Positions 29,853-39,014 of a stretch of DNA of 64,000 nucleotides are shown here, piece after piece. The stretch is from Bacteroidales bacterium. GTDB taxonomy: Bacteria > Bacteroidota > Bacteroidia > Bacteroidales > P3. The notes below the pieces were generated by a model. The model was not told where the DNA came from. It was given only the letters and a program-made list of their open reading frames with translations, and made no database searches. The translations under genes and the position numbers were made by a program. Position 1 is the stretch's first letter. Each line of letters begins with the position of its first letter. The stretch spans positions 62,001-126,000 of the forward strand of contig JAGCVI010000009.1 of NCBI GenBank assembly GCA_017962445.1, written 5' to 3'.

Positions 29853-30442
29853 AACTGGTTGGCTTGACAGGAGGCATTGGCTGCGGAAAAACCACAGTGC
29901 TCGAAGAGTTTAAAAGACTTGGTGTTCCCTGCTTTGTTGCTGACCAGCATGCTTCAGACTATTACCAGGAACCTGACTTTCTGACAGAGATACGCAAATT
30001 ATTTGGGTTGACAGTATTTCTCGACAGCAGCAGTGTCGACAAAAAAAAGATTGCATCAATCGTCTTTTCCGACAAGGAAAAACTACTGCAACTTAACGCA
30101 TTGATCCATCCCCGCGTGATGAACGACTTCAGAACGTGGGCCTATAATCAGAATCCCAAAGACGGATATGTAATTATCGAATCCGCCATATTATATGAAT
30201 ATAACCTTGACAAACAATTAGATAAAATAATTGCAGTATATCTTGAAAAAGAAGAGCGGATGCGCCGGCTACAACTTCGTGACCACACAAGCCGAGAGGC
30301 ACTGGAAGCTAGAATGAACAACCAGCTGTCGGCCGAAGAGAAAATGGATAGAGCCGACTATGTGGTGCTGAACCACGAGGGGAATCCACGTGCACGCCAG
30401 GTCGCCACAATCCACAAAAGAATAACAGACAGCATTATATAA
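29849..30442 (+). CDS. coaE: Dephospho-CoA kinase
   Basis: 197 residues. Performs the last step of coenzyme A synthesis by phosphorylating the 3'-hydroxyl of dephospho-CoA. The P-loop GGIGCGKTT is at the N-terminus, DQHASDYY follows, and VIIESAILYEYN and the LRDH segment of the lid are seen. I start at MKLVGLTGG (29849), inside the ybbR stop, in preference to a longer frame from 29771 that lies in ybbR sequence. 23 bases later the NfnAB-like gene begins. Confidence 0.95.
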   Translation: MKLVGLTGGIGCGKTTVLEEFKRLGVPCFVADQHASDYYQEPDFLTEIRKLFGLTVFLDSSSVDKKKIASIVFSDKEKLLQLNALIHPRVMNDFRTWAYNQNPKDGYVIIESAILYEYNLDKQLDKIIAVYLEKEERMRRLQLRDHTSREALEARMNNQLSAEEKMDRADYVVLNHEGNPRARQVATIHKRITDSII

Positions 30443-30465
30443 GAAACAATTAATCTCTCCAAACC

Positions 30466-32733
30466 ATGTACAAGATTATCAACAGAGAACAGCTTACCGA
30501 CAGCATTGTCCTTATGGACATCGAAGCCCCTTGGATTGCCTGCAGTGGACAACCAGGACAATTTGTCATCGTGATTCCACATGAACGTGGCGAACGTGTA
30601 CCGCTAACTATCTGCGACATAAACAAAAGCAAAAAATCTGTAACCATTGTATATCAAGTGGTCGGAGAGTCGACAAAACGACTGGCTGAGATGAAGGCAG
30701 GAGACAGTGTCTTCACAATAGTCGGCCCACTCGGCAAACCAGCAGAAGTCATAGACATGTACGCCGAGAAAGACAACGAAAAGAAAGGTTCCATTCTTTT
30801 CGTGGCTGGCGGTGTAGGTACCGCTCCAGTATACCCTCAAGCGAAATGGGTTCATGCACAAGGTATTGCCTGCGATGTAATAATTGGAGCACGTAACAAA
30901 GAGCTACTGTTCTTCGAAGACAAAATGCGTAAAGAGTGCGATAATCTATATGTAATGACTGACGACGGCAGCTATGGAGAGAAAGGCCTTGTCACCGAGA
31001 AAATCAAACAACTTGTAGAAAGCGGCCATCACTATGACTGCTGTGTAGCTATAGGACCACTGCCCATGATGAAATTTGTGTCGCTTCTGACCAAACAATA
31101 TGGATTGAAGACTGTTGTATCGATGAACTGCATGATGGTTGACGGCACAGGTATGTGCGGTGCCTGCCGCGTCAGTGTCGGTAACAAGGTGCTTTTCACC
31201 TGTGTGGATGGCCCCGAATTCGATGGTCACATGGTCAATTTCGATGAGGCTATGAGCCGCCTTGCTCGCCCAGACGCAAAAAAATACCACATAGCCACAA
31301 GCGAGAATGGCCACACCTGTAATCTTACCGATGCTGTAGAAAAACAAATCGATACAGATGCCAAGAAAAGACAAAAGCCTGAGGAACAAGCACCGGATGC
31401 ACGCATCCACAATTTTGACGAAGTATCAAAAGGATTCACCAAAGAGCAAGCCATTGCAGAAGCAAGCCGCTGCCTGAATTGCAAACGTCCGATGTGCGTT
31501 GGACAATGTCCTGTAAGCATTCGCATTCCTGACTTCATCTACGCAGTAAAAGAAGGCGACTTTGCCAAAGCCGGATGCATAATTTCAGAAGACTCGGCAC
31601 TACCAGCAGTATGCGGACGTGTATGCCCACAGGAAACACAATGCGAAGGTGCATGTGTCCTTGGGAAAAAAGGAGAGCCAATCGCAATTGGAGCTCTTGA
31701 ACGTTTCGTGGCTGACTGGAACCGCGAGAATGGGACTAAAACGTCGGAAGCCAAAAATACAAACGGGAAGAAAGTGGCCATCATCGGTAGCGGCCCTTCC
31801 GGCCTCACCTGTGCCGGCGACCTGGCAAAACAAGGATTCAAAGTCACAATTTTCGAAGCTCTGCATCATGCCGGTGGTGTGTTGGTATATGGCATACCGG
31901 AATTCCGACTGCCGAAGCAGAAAGTTGTTGCTCCCGAAATAGAGAACCTTAAGAAACTAGGTGTCGAAATCGTTACCAATGTCATTGTCGGAAAATCCGT
32001 CACTATAGACGAACTTTTTGACAAACATGGTTATGAAGCTGTTTATATTGCTTCTGGTGCAGGTCTGCCCAAATTCATGAACATCCCTGGAGAAAACCTT
32101 GTCGGTGTAATTTCTGCCAACGAACTTCTTACACGAACAAACCTAATGCACGGCTACGATGAACAATACGACACACCTATTGTCCTTGGAAAGAAGGTTG
32201 CCATCGTAGGAGGAGGCAATGTCGCTATGGATGCAGCACGCACAGCACGCCGTTTAGGCTGTGAAGTTACTGTTATCTATCGCCGTGGCGAAGAGGACAT
32301 GCCCGCTCGAAAAGAAGAGGTGCACCATGCAAAGGAAGAAGGCATAGTATTCGCCTTCCAGACCAACCCCATCGAAGTACTGAACGACGGCAAAGGAAAC
32401 GTGGCAGGTGTTAAGCTGATACGTATGCAAATGGGCGAACCTGATGCCAGTGGCCGCCGTCGTTTCTCAGAAATAGAAGGCAGCGAGTTCATGCTTGAAC
32501 TTGACAACCTTGTCATTGCCCTCGGCACAAGTCCTAATCCACTCATCAAGAACACCACTCCCGGCCTTGACACCGAACGTTGGGGCGGCATCATTGCCAC
32601 TCCCGAAGGACAAACAACACGCCCGAATGTATATGCTGGCGGCGATGCCGTTAGCGGTGCTGCAACGGTAATACTTGCCATGGGAGCAGGCCGTCAGGCA
32701 GCAAAAGCAATTGCAGAACAATTAACCAAATAA
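30466..32733 (+). CDS. Fused NfnA-NfnB-type flavin/iron-sulfur oxidoreductase
   Basis: 755 residues. Residues 1 to about 275 form a ferredoxin-NADP-reductase-like unit as in NfnA or PyrK, with [2Fe-2S] cysteines at 222, 231, 234 and 246. From about 310 the chain is NfnB/glutamate-synthase-small-subunit-like: CLNCKRPMCVGQCPV and CGRVCPQETQCEGAC bind [4Fe-4S] clusters, followed by the FAD motif VAIIGSGPSGLTCAGDL and the NADPH motif VAIVGGGNVAMDAARTA. Separate NfnAB enzymes bifurcate electrons between ferredoxin, NAD and NADP. The fused form is common in Bacteroidota, often annotated as a dihydroorotate dehydrogenase/glutamate synthase bifunctional protein. No pyrD or gltB is nearby, which favours the Nfn reading. 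Confidence 0.88.
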   Translation: MYKIINREQLTDSIVLMDIEAPWIACSGQPGQFVIVIPHERGERVPLTICDINKSKKSVTIVYQVVGESTKRLAEMKAGDSVFTIVGPLGKPAEVIDMYAEKDNEKKGSILFVAGGVGTAPVYPQAKWVHAQGIACDVIIGARNKELLFFEDKMRKECDNLYVMTDDGSYGEKGLVTEKIKQLVESGHHYDCCVAIGPLPMMKFVSLLTKQYGLKTVVSMNCMMVDGTGMCGACRVSVGNKVLFTCVDGPEFDGHMVNFDEAMSRLARPDAKKYHIATSENGHTCNLTDAVEKQIDTDAKKRQKPEEQAPDARIHNFDEVSKGFTKEQAIAEASRCLNCKRPMCVGQCPVSIRIPDFIYAVKEGDFAKAGCIISEDSALPAVCGRVCPQETQCEGACVLGKKGEPIAIGALERFVADWNRENGTKTSEAKNTNGKKVAIIGSGPSGLTCAGDLAKQGFKVTIFEALHHAGGVLVYGIPEFRLPKQKVVAPEIENLKKLGVEIVTNVIVGKSVTIDELFDKHGYEAVYIASGAGLPKFMNIPGENLVGVISANELLTRTNLMHGYDEQYDTPIVLGKKVAIVGGGNVAMDAARTARRLGCEVTVIYRRGEEDMPARKEEVHHAKEEGIVFAFQTNPIEVLNDGKGNVAGVKLIRMQMGEPDASGRRRFSEIEGSEFMLELDNLVIALGTSPNPLIKNTTPGLDTERWGGIIATPEGQTTRPNVYAGGDAVSGAATVILAMGAGRQAAKAIAEQLTK

Positions 32734-32745
32734 AAACATTTTCAT

Positions 32746-33429
32746 ATGAAAACAAAACGTTTCTTCCAGATTGCAGCCATAGTTTCATTGGCTTCCGTAT
32801 TGTTGTTATCATCTGCCTGCAAAGGTAATGACAAAAAAAGAAGTAAAAAATCAAAGAAAGACAGCGTTGAGACAGAAATACAGCTTGCAGAATACCCAAG
32901 TCTGGCTCCTCAAGAAATAGATTGTCCTGAATGTACAGTTCACGAACGCAACATCTACATGATAAGGATAAACCGAAACGGCCAGATACTTGTCAACGGC
33001 CAGTTTACAAACATCAACGAAATAAAAGGGCAAGTCAAGGAATTCTTACAGAACCCACAAAACCTGCTTAATCTGCCTGAAAAGAGAACCATGTCATTTG
33101 CGCATCTTGGCAATTTTGACGTTTCAAAAGGAATGGTACTCATTCAGAAAGATGATGCAGACGTGGCTTCGAGGACATGCATGCGTATTGTTTACGAGAT
33201 AAACAACGCCATATGCGAGATGTACGATGAATTGTCGTTGGCAAAATTCGGAAAAAGTTACCCGGAACTTGATGAAGAGTTACGTAAAGAGATTGAACAA
33301 GCCATTCCTAACCCCATGTACTCGTACAATGAGGTAATTGAATCAGAGCCTCTCCCGGAAGAACCGGAACCTGTAGAATTGACAATCGTCGATGACGACG
33401 AAGAGATAATGTCCGAATTGATGTTTTAA
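32746..33429 (+). CDS. Lipoprotein carrying an ExbD-like periplasmic domain
   Basis: 227 residues. A signal peptide ends in SSAC (Cys25), then a Lys/Ser-rich linker, CPEC at 60-63, and from Arg68 to about 191 a domain that aligns without gaps at its start with the ExbD encoded at 60497: RNI-Y-x-I-R-I...ILVNG...KEFL against RNI-F-x-I-K-I...ILFNG...KEFL, then HLGN-FDVSKG against HLGN-IKVSKG, and KFGKSYPELD against RFSKSFDDLD with AIP after it. The ExbD transmembrane helix with its channel aspartate is absent. Function unknown; an acidic tail follows. It ends 5 bases before the convergent lepB. Confidence 0.8.
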   Translation: MKTKRFFQIAAIVSLASVLLLSSACKGNDKKRSKKSKKDSVETEIQLAEYPSLAPQEIDCPECTVHERNIYMIRINRNGQILVNGQFTNINEIKGQVKEFLQNPQNLLNLPEKRTMSFAHLGNFDVSKGMVLIQKDDADVASRTCMRIVYEINNAICEMYDELSLAKFGKSYPELDEELRKEIEQAIPNPMYSYNEVIESEPLPEEPEPVELTIVDDDEEIMSELMF

Positions 33430-33434
33430 CAGAA

Positions 33435-35252
33435 TCAGAGTTTTGTCCTGAAAATTCTGTTCCAGCGGATTTTGCCGCTATCTTTATCTTTCGAGAAAAC
33501 AATCATATTGGCTCGACCGACGACATGGTCTTCGGGTACGAATCCCCAATAGCGGCTGTCGGCACTGTTATGACGGTTATCACCCATCATCCAATAGTAG
33601 TCCATCTTGAAAGTATACTGCGTCGTGGCCTTGCCATTAATGAAAATCTGGCCGTCATGCACCTCTAGTTTGTTGTCTTCAAAAACCTCAATAGCACGAC
33701 GATATATTGGCAGATTGTTCATAGTAAGGTCTACCGTCCAGCCCTTGGCAGGAATGGTGACAGGACCGAAGTTGTCAACAGTCCAGTTATATCCATCGGC
33801 ATGGGGGAAAAGGTCTCGTCCCGAATAACCTTTCTGGGCTGACAGCGGAATCACCTCTGCAACCATATTGTTGCCCTGTAACTTCTTGGCCATTGCCGAT
33901 GTCAAAGGAAGTGTGTAGTATTGCTCGCACATCTCGAAATCAGGATCGCTCAGACCTTCCTCCGAAAGCATCTGTTTTAACTTCAGCTTTTCGGAATCTA
34001 TTTTCTTGAGCTGTTCATTCTCATTAACCAAAAGGTTTCCATGAGGCATGACGCGCACCAATGTCAGGCTGTCGTGACGGTAGGCCATCGGCTCGACAGT
34101 AAGATACTCGAAAACCGACTTGCCACCACAACCTGCAACTTTGGACAACTGTCTATCGTTAAGAAACAGATACAAATATCCTTGCGATTGTTCACAATCC
34201 TCAACCGAGACGCCCTGTGACACAAAGAACTTCATGTCCTTTTTTATTTTATTATCCACCGAGCCCATACCATTCGTATTGGCCATATAATCTGAATAGC
34301 TTTCTGCCATACGTATAGCATATGTGAATTGTAATTCGGTAGGATTATCTATTGCGTCGCCGTCGATATACACGCGCTGGTCTTTAATCTCCAACGTCTC
34401 ACCGGGAAGACCGATGCAACGCTTTATAAAATTCTCGCGCTTATCAACAGGACGGACAATTATCTTTCCAAACACTTTTTTGTTCTTGGGATCCAAAACC
34501 TTGTCACGACCATACTCACGCACCAAATCGTGATACGAACGGTTACTCTGAAAAGCTCCACACACAGTGTCGCCATCTGGGAAGTTGAACACCGTGGCAT
34601 CGTAGCGCTGCACACTGCGAAGACCTGGATAGCGATGATATGGCAACTCAATCCATTTCAAGTATGATTCTACTTTACCCCCCGTTAAGGGCAACACATT
34701 GTGCACCAATGGGAAAGAAAGCGGTGTCATAGCAACTCGGGGGCCATACGACAGCTTGCTTACCATGACGTAGTCGCCCACCATCAGTGATTTCTCCATC
34801 GATGACGACGGAATATTATAGAGCTCAAAAACGTTTCCTCTAATGATGACAGCAGCAACCAAGGCAAATATAAGAGCATCAACCCACTCGCGCCATTGCG
34901 AGCTTTTCACCTTCGGCAGCTTGGCAGGGTCATTGTATTCCAACTTGCTAAGACCAAGATATGGCATATAAGCAAATGGGAACAGAACAGCAAGTGTCTG
35001 TTCACCAAGACCATACCGTTTGAACAACTTGGCTGTTTCTACAACAAGAAGCAGGAATGTGAAGATATTGATGGCCGGAATAAGGAAATATATATACCAT
35101 TTCCAGTTTTTGCCACAAACCTTTAACCATACTATTAGATTATACACCGGCACGGCGGCTTTCCACGACGCAACGCCTGCTTTCTTGAAAATAAACCACA
35201 AACCGACAAATGGGCCTATAATGTATATTAAAGCAAAAAGGTTGTATAGCAT
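33435..35252 (-). CDS. lepB: Signal peptidase I, extended form
   Basis: 605 residues, about twice the E. coli size. The first 105 residues are a multi-helix membrane region (YIIGPFVGLWFIF, AAVPVYNLIVWLKV, FPFAYMPYLG) of DUF5684 type. A transmembrane helix near 123-138 leads into the S26 domain: IPSSSM with catalytic Ser151, FIKRCIGLPGE with Lys277, and MMGDNRHNSADSRYWGFV near the C-terminus. Some 280 residues lie between the Lys box and the last box, much longer than usual. It cleaves signal peptides at the outer face of the inner membrane. Convergent with the ExbD-like lipoprotein gene. Confidence 0.92.
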   Translation of the reverse strand: MLYNLFALIYIIGPFVGLWFIFKKAGVASWKAAVPVYNLIVWLKVCGKNWKWYIYFLIPAINIFTFLLLVVETAKLFKRYGLGEQTLAVLFPFAYMPYLGLSKLEYNDPAKLPKVKSSQWREWVDALIFALVAAVIIRGNVFELYNIPSSSMEKSLMVGDYVMVSKLSYGPRVAMTPLSFPLVHNVLPLTGGKVESYLKWIELPYHRYPGLRSVQRYDATVFNFPDGDTVCGAFQSNRSYHDLVREYGRDKVLDPKNKKVFGKIIVRPVDKRENFIKRCIGLPGETLEIKDQRVYIDGDAIDNPTELQFTYAIRMAESYSDYMANTNGMGSVDNKIKKDMKFFVSQGVSVEDCEQSQGYLYLFLNDRQLSKVAGCGGKSVFEYLTVEPMAYRHDSLTLVRVMPHGNLLVNENEQLKKIDSEKLKLKQMLSEEGLSDPDFEMCEQYYTLPLTSAMAKKLQGNNMVAEVIPLSAQKGYSGRDLFPHADGYNWTVDNFGPVTIPAKGWTVDLTMNNLPIYRRAIEVFEDNKLEVHDGQIFINGKATTQYTFKMDYYWMMGDNRHNSADSRYWGFVPEDHVVGRANMIVFSKDKDSGKIRWNRIFRTKL

Positions 35253-35307
35253 ACTTTTCTGTTATAAATGTAAATTGATATTCTTAAATAATTATATAAA
35301 AACGACA

Positions 35308-36486
35308 CTACCGATGGAAAATTGTGTCGACAGAATTCAAAAGAACTTTTTTATCGTTTTCCCACGACAAATCCTTAGCGGCCTTGTCGAAACGGTTTTT
35401 CTTCTCGACCTCCGGCATCGACTGCCAAAAAACCAAAGTATCTGTTATCGTTTTTGCAAGTAGTTTTGGATCAGGGGGTTCAGATTGTAATCTTTCAATA
35501 TCAAAAACCACCGGCGGAACAAGTGTGCCTATTCCATAACCTTCGACAACACGTCTGATTTCCGGGAAGTCTGTCGCCAATACCGGAACACCTGCTTGAA
35601 CGAAATCAGCCAATCGATTAGGCAGCGAATAGTAGTAGTTCAAACCACGGTTCTCTAACAGCGACATTCCAAGCGACGCATGCTTCGTCAGACTGTGCAA
35701 TTTTTCTGGAGCCACACGTCCAAGAAACGTGACCTTGTCACGCAAATCCTCACATTCAGCACGCTGCTTCAAAAGGTTGTACTCATCCCCCGCCCCGGCT
35801 ACAACAAAATGACAGTCATCAAGATAAGGCATGGCATCCATAATCCATTCTATGCCACGGCCAATATTTACAGCTCCCTGATAAAGCAAAATGTGTTTGC
35901 CTTGGGGGAGCTTGTCCAATAAGCCATCTGTCATATCGTCATGGGACTCGGCATAAAACATTGGCACGTTACGGACAACAGCCATATTCAACCCATAGCG
36001 TTCACGATAAATATCTGCAATCGACTGGCATACAGTCACTGCCGCACGGCCTTTGCGGTTAATACGAGGAAAGATTCTGTCCTCGATCCGCATCCAGAAA
36101 CGTTTTACTCGAGGACGGCCCACAAGTTCCGGCACCTCGGGAAACATCTCATGAGCGTCAAAGAAAAGAGGCATACGACGTATAAGGGCGGCATAATAGC
36201 ATGCCGGGAGTGTATCAGTATCGTTGGCATAGTAAGCGTCGGCACATGAGAAAAGCAGCCTGAAGAAAAGACGAATGTTGTATTCCGCATAAAAGACAGC
36301 CTTTTTATTGAACAGCAGCCGCATCCTGACAGTACGATAAACCCTTTCCACCGGTCCGCTGTCGCGCAACTTGCGACCCACGAGGGTCACATCGTAGCCC
36401 GCATCGTACAGCGCCGAGCATGAACGGTGCACACGCTGGTCAGTCACCAGGTCATTGGTCACAGAGACAATGATTCTTCTTCTCAT
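35308..36486 (-). CDS. Family-4-like glycosyltransferase
   Basis: 392 residues from the ATG at 36486. A GT-B layout: N-terminal IIVSVTNDLVTDQRVHRSC and GYDVTLVGRKL, then C-terminal PQGKHILLYQGAVNIGRGIEW, VTFLGRVAPEKLHSLTKHASLGMSLLENRG and a final NRLADFVQAGVPVLATDFPE that contains the nucleotide-sugar site. The acceptor is unknown. Earlier in-frame ATGs reach back to 36606, but those codons overlap the topA promoter and lack conservation, so I use the shorter form. Divergent from topA. Confidence 0.8.
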   Translation of the reverse strand: MRRRIIVSVTNDLVTDQRVHRSCSALYDAGYDVTLVGRKLRDSGPVERVYRTVRMRLLFNKKAVFYAEYNIRLFFRLLFSCADAYYANDTDTLPACYYAALIRRMPLFFDAHEMFPEVPELVGRPRVKRFWMRIEDRIFPRINRKGRAAVTVCQSIADIYRERYGLNMAVVRNVPMFYAESHDDMTDGLLDKLPQGKHILLYQGAVNIGRGIEWIMDAMPYLDDCHFVVAGAGDEYNLLKQRAECEDLRDKVTFLGRVAPEKLHSLTKHASLGMSLLENRGLNYYYSLPNRLADFVQAGVPVLATDFPEIRRVVEGYGIGTLVPPVVFDIERLQSEPPDPKLLAKTITDTLVFWQSMPEVEKKNRFDKAAKDLSWENDKKVLLNSVDTIFHR

Positions 36487-36532
36487 TTCAGTGTCAAAAC
36501 GCATGGCTTTTTTTTTTATTGTGTCCATTTTT

Positions 36533-36563
36533 TTTGTCATTTTAAGAAAAGTTACTATTTTTG
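36533..36563 (+). promoter_or_regulatory. Promoter for topA (-33 TTTG, -7 TATTTTTG)
   Basis: TTTG at 36533-36536 and TATTTTTG at 36556-36563 are 19 bases apart, the Bacteroidota primary promoter spacing, and 69 bases before the topA ATG. Confidence 0.7.
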
Positions 36564-36632
36564 CATTTCCGTGAAGAAACAAATACATGCTTTTGCATGC
36601 TGTCAATTAAATAAATATATATATAATAATAT

Positions 36633-38963
36633 ATGAAGAATTTAGTAATAGTTGAGTCTCCAGCCAAAGCAAAAACCATCGAGAAGTTCCTTGGCAATGA
36701 TTACGAGGTCATGTCCAGCTACGGACATATCCGCGACCTCGCGAAGAAAGAGATGAGCATTGATGTGGATAATAATTACGAACCAGAGTATCAGATTGCC
36801 GAAGACAAAACCAAACTTGTAGTAGATTTGAAAAAAGCCGCCAAAAACGCCGACATGGTGTGGTTGGCATCCGATGAGGACCGTGAAGGAGAAGCCATTG
36901 CATGGCACCTGCGCGAAACGCTGGGTCTGAAGCCTAACAAGACCAAACGTATAGTTTTCAATGAAATTACTAAGAACGCAATCCTTTACGCTATAGACCA
37001 TCCTCGCGACATCGACATGAACCTTGTCGACGCCCAGCAGGCCCGCCGTGTCCTCGACCGTTTGGTAGGATATGAAATAAGCCCCATCCTTTGGGCTAAA
37101 ATCAAGCCTGCCCTCAGTGCTGGACGCGTTCAAAGCGTAGCTGTACGACTCATAGTTGAACGAGAACAGGAAATACGCGATTTCAAATCTCAGAGTTATT
37201 TTCGTCTCACCGCCACCTTCTTAAGCAGCGACAAGCGCAAACTAATTGCTGAGCTCAGCCGCCGTTTCGAAACATGCGAAGAGGCCGAATCTTTCCTCAA
37301 GACTCTGTCTGACTGCAAATACAAGATTCACAACGTCGAGACAAAGCCTGCTCGCCGCAGTCCTGCCCCACCGTTTACCACCTCAACCTTGCAGCAGGAA
37401 GCCAGCCGCAAACTCGGCTACTCCGTGGCACGCACCATGCAGATAGCACAGCAGCTCTACGAATCGGGATACATAACCTATATGCGTACCGACTCGACCA
37501 ACCTCAGCGAGATGGCTCTCGAGATGGCAAAAAAACAAATTGCCGAAATGTACGGTGAAAAGTATGTAAAAACACGTCGCTACCATACCAAAATTAAAGG
37601 TGCACAAGAGGCACACGAGGCAATACGTCCAACCGACATGCAACAAACCGAAATCAATGTCGACGTGGCTCAACGCCGCCTTTATGAGCTAATATGGAAA
37701 CGTGCCATTGCATCGCAGATGGCTGATGCAGAACTTGAAAAGACTGTCATCGACATTGATATCGACAAACACGTCGAGAAATTCTCATGCTCGGGTGAAC
37801 AGGTTCTTTTCGACGGATTCTTGAAAGTGTACTTTGAGTCGACCGACGATGAAGAGGAGGAAAGCCCGAACCGTCAATTGCCGCCTGTAAAGAAAGACTC
37901 CACACTCACACTGGAAGTCGCAGAGGCCACACAGCACTACACCCAACATCCGCCACGCTACACAGAGGCCAGCCTCGTCAAGAAGCTTGAGGATCTCGGC
38001 ATCGGCCGCCCGTCGACCTACGCACCCACCATCTCTACAATTCTCAAACGCGAATATGTAATCAAAGAAGATCGCGACCCGCAGGATTTCAACGTGATAA
38101 CGCTCACGCTAGAACCTGGCCACGACATTGTCCGCAACGAAAAAGTCGAACACCTCGGTGCTGAGAAAGGCAAGCTCTTCCCCACTGATATCGGAGCAAT
38201 TGTCAACCAATTCCTCATGGAGCACTTCAACGAAATCATGGACTACAACTTCACCGCCAAGGTTGAAAAAGACTTTGACGATGTCGCTAACGGCACCCAG
38301 GAATGGCGAAAAGTAATCGACCAGTTCTACACTCCGTTCCATCGTAACGTGAAACAAACCCAGAGCCATTCCAAACGCACCAGCGGCGAACGTCTGCTCG
38401 GCAAGGACCCTGTCAGTGGTAAAAACGTATACGCAAAGATTGGCCGCTACGGCACCCTCATCCAGATAGGCGACACCAACGCCGAAGAGAAGCCCCGCTT
38501 CGCTTCGATGAAGAAAGGTCAAAGCATCGAGAACATAACTCTCGAAGAAGCACTTGAACTTTTCTCGCTACCACGCACAATCGGTGAACTCGAAGGATCC
38601 GATGTTGTAGTAAGCATAGGACGTTTCGGACCTTATGTTCGTCACGACGGCAAATTCTACTCTCTCTCCAAAAGCGATGATCCTTACACAATAACCATCG
38701 AACGTGCCATAGAAATCATCAAGCTTAAACGTTCTCAAGCTGTTGAACGCGAAAAGCTGAAACTTATATATCCGCATGTCATTGGAGAATACGAAGGCGA
38801 GCCCGTGTCCACGAACATAGGAAGATACGGTCCCTATCTGATTCACAAAGGAGAGAACTACCGTATGCCAAAGAACGAATTCGATCCCCTGACTATTTCG
38901 CTCGTCGACGCAGTGAGCATCATCCGCGAAATGCAGGAAAAGAAAAAGAAGAAAAAGAAATAA
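36633..38963 (+). CDS. topA: DNA topoisomerase I
   Basis: 776 residues. Type IA enzyme that relaxes negative supercoils. The Toprim start is VIVESPAKAKTIEKFLG, with SDEDREGEAIAWHL later; the active-site tyrosine is Tyr283 in TYMRTDS. SAGRVQSVAVRLIVERE and GIGRPSTYAPTI are typical. In place of zinc fingers, the C-terminus has Gly-Arg-[FY]-Gly repeats (IGRYGTLIQIG, IGRFGPYVR, IGRYGPYLI) and a lysine tail. It is followed by a strong terminator shared with the convergent ABC gene. Confidence 0.96.
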   Translation: MKNLVIVESPAKAKTIEKFLGNDYEVMSSYGHIRDLAKKEMSIDVDNNYEPEYQIAEDKTKLVVDLKKAAKNADMVWLASDEDREGEAIAWHLRETLGLKPNKTKRIVFNEITKNAILYAIDHPRDIDMNLVDAQQARRVLDRLVGYEISPILWAKIKPALSAGRVQSVAVRLIVEREQEIRDFKSQSYFRLTATFLSSDKRKLIAELSRRFETCEEAESFLKTLSDCKYKIHNVETKPARRSPAPPFTTSTLQQEASRKLGYSVARTMQIAQQLYESGYITYMRTDSTNLSEMALEMAKKQIAEMYGEKYVKTRRYHTKIKGAQEAHEAIRPTDMQQTEINVDVAQRRLYELIWKRAIASQMADAELEKTVIDIDIDKHVEKFSCSGEQVLFDGFLKVYFESTDDEEEESPNRQLPPVKKDSTLTLEVAEATQHYTQHPPRYTEASLVKKLEDLGIGRPSTYAPTISTILKREYVIKEDRDPQDFNVITLTLEPGHDIVRNEKVEHLGAEKGKLFPTDIGAIVNQFLMEHFNEIMDYNFTAKVEKDFDDVANGTQEWRKVIDQFYTPFHRNVKQTQSHSKRTSGERLLGKDPVSGKNVYAKIGRYGTLIQIGDTNAEEKPRFASMKKGQSIENITLEEALELFSLPRTIGELEGSDVVVSIGRFGPYVRHDGKFYSLSKSDDPYTITIERAIEIIKLKRSQAVEREKLKLIYPHVIGEYEGEPVSTNIGRYGPYLIHKGENYRMPKNEFDPLTISLVDAVSIIREMQEKKKKKKK

Positions 38964-38980
38964 TCAACAATGGTTACAAA

Positions 38981-39014
38981 AAGAACAGGCACAACAATGT
39001 GCCTGTTCTTTTTT
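38981..39014 (+). terminator. Bidirectional terminator between topA and the ABC exporter gene
   Basis: A perfect 13-bp stem (AAGAACAGGCACA with its complement) and an ACAA loop, with A-rich sequence before and a T run after, so it can act in both directions. It abuts the stop codon of the minus-strand ABC gene at 39013. Confidence 0.92.

Noticed and set aside
36487-36606. Longer N-terminus for the glycosyltransferase
   Set aside because: The added residues cover the topA promoter and an A/T homopolymer and precede the conserved family start IIVSVTNDLV.
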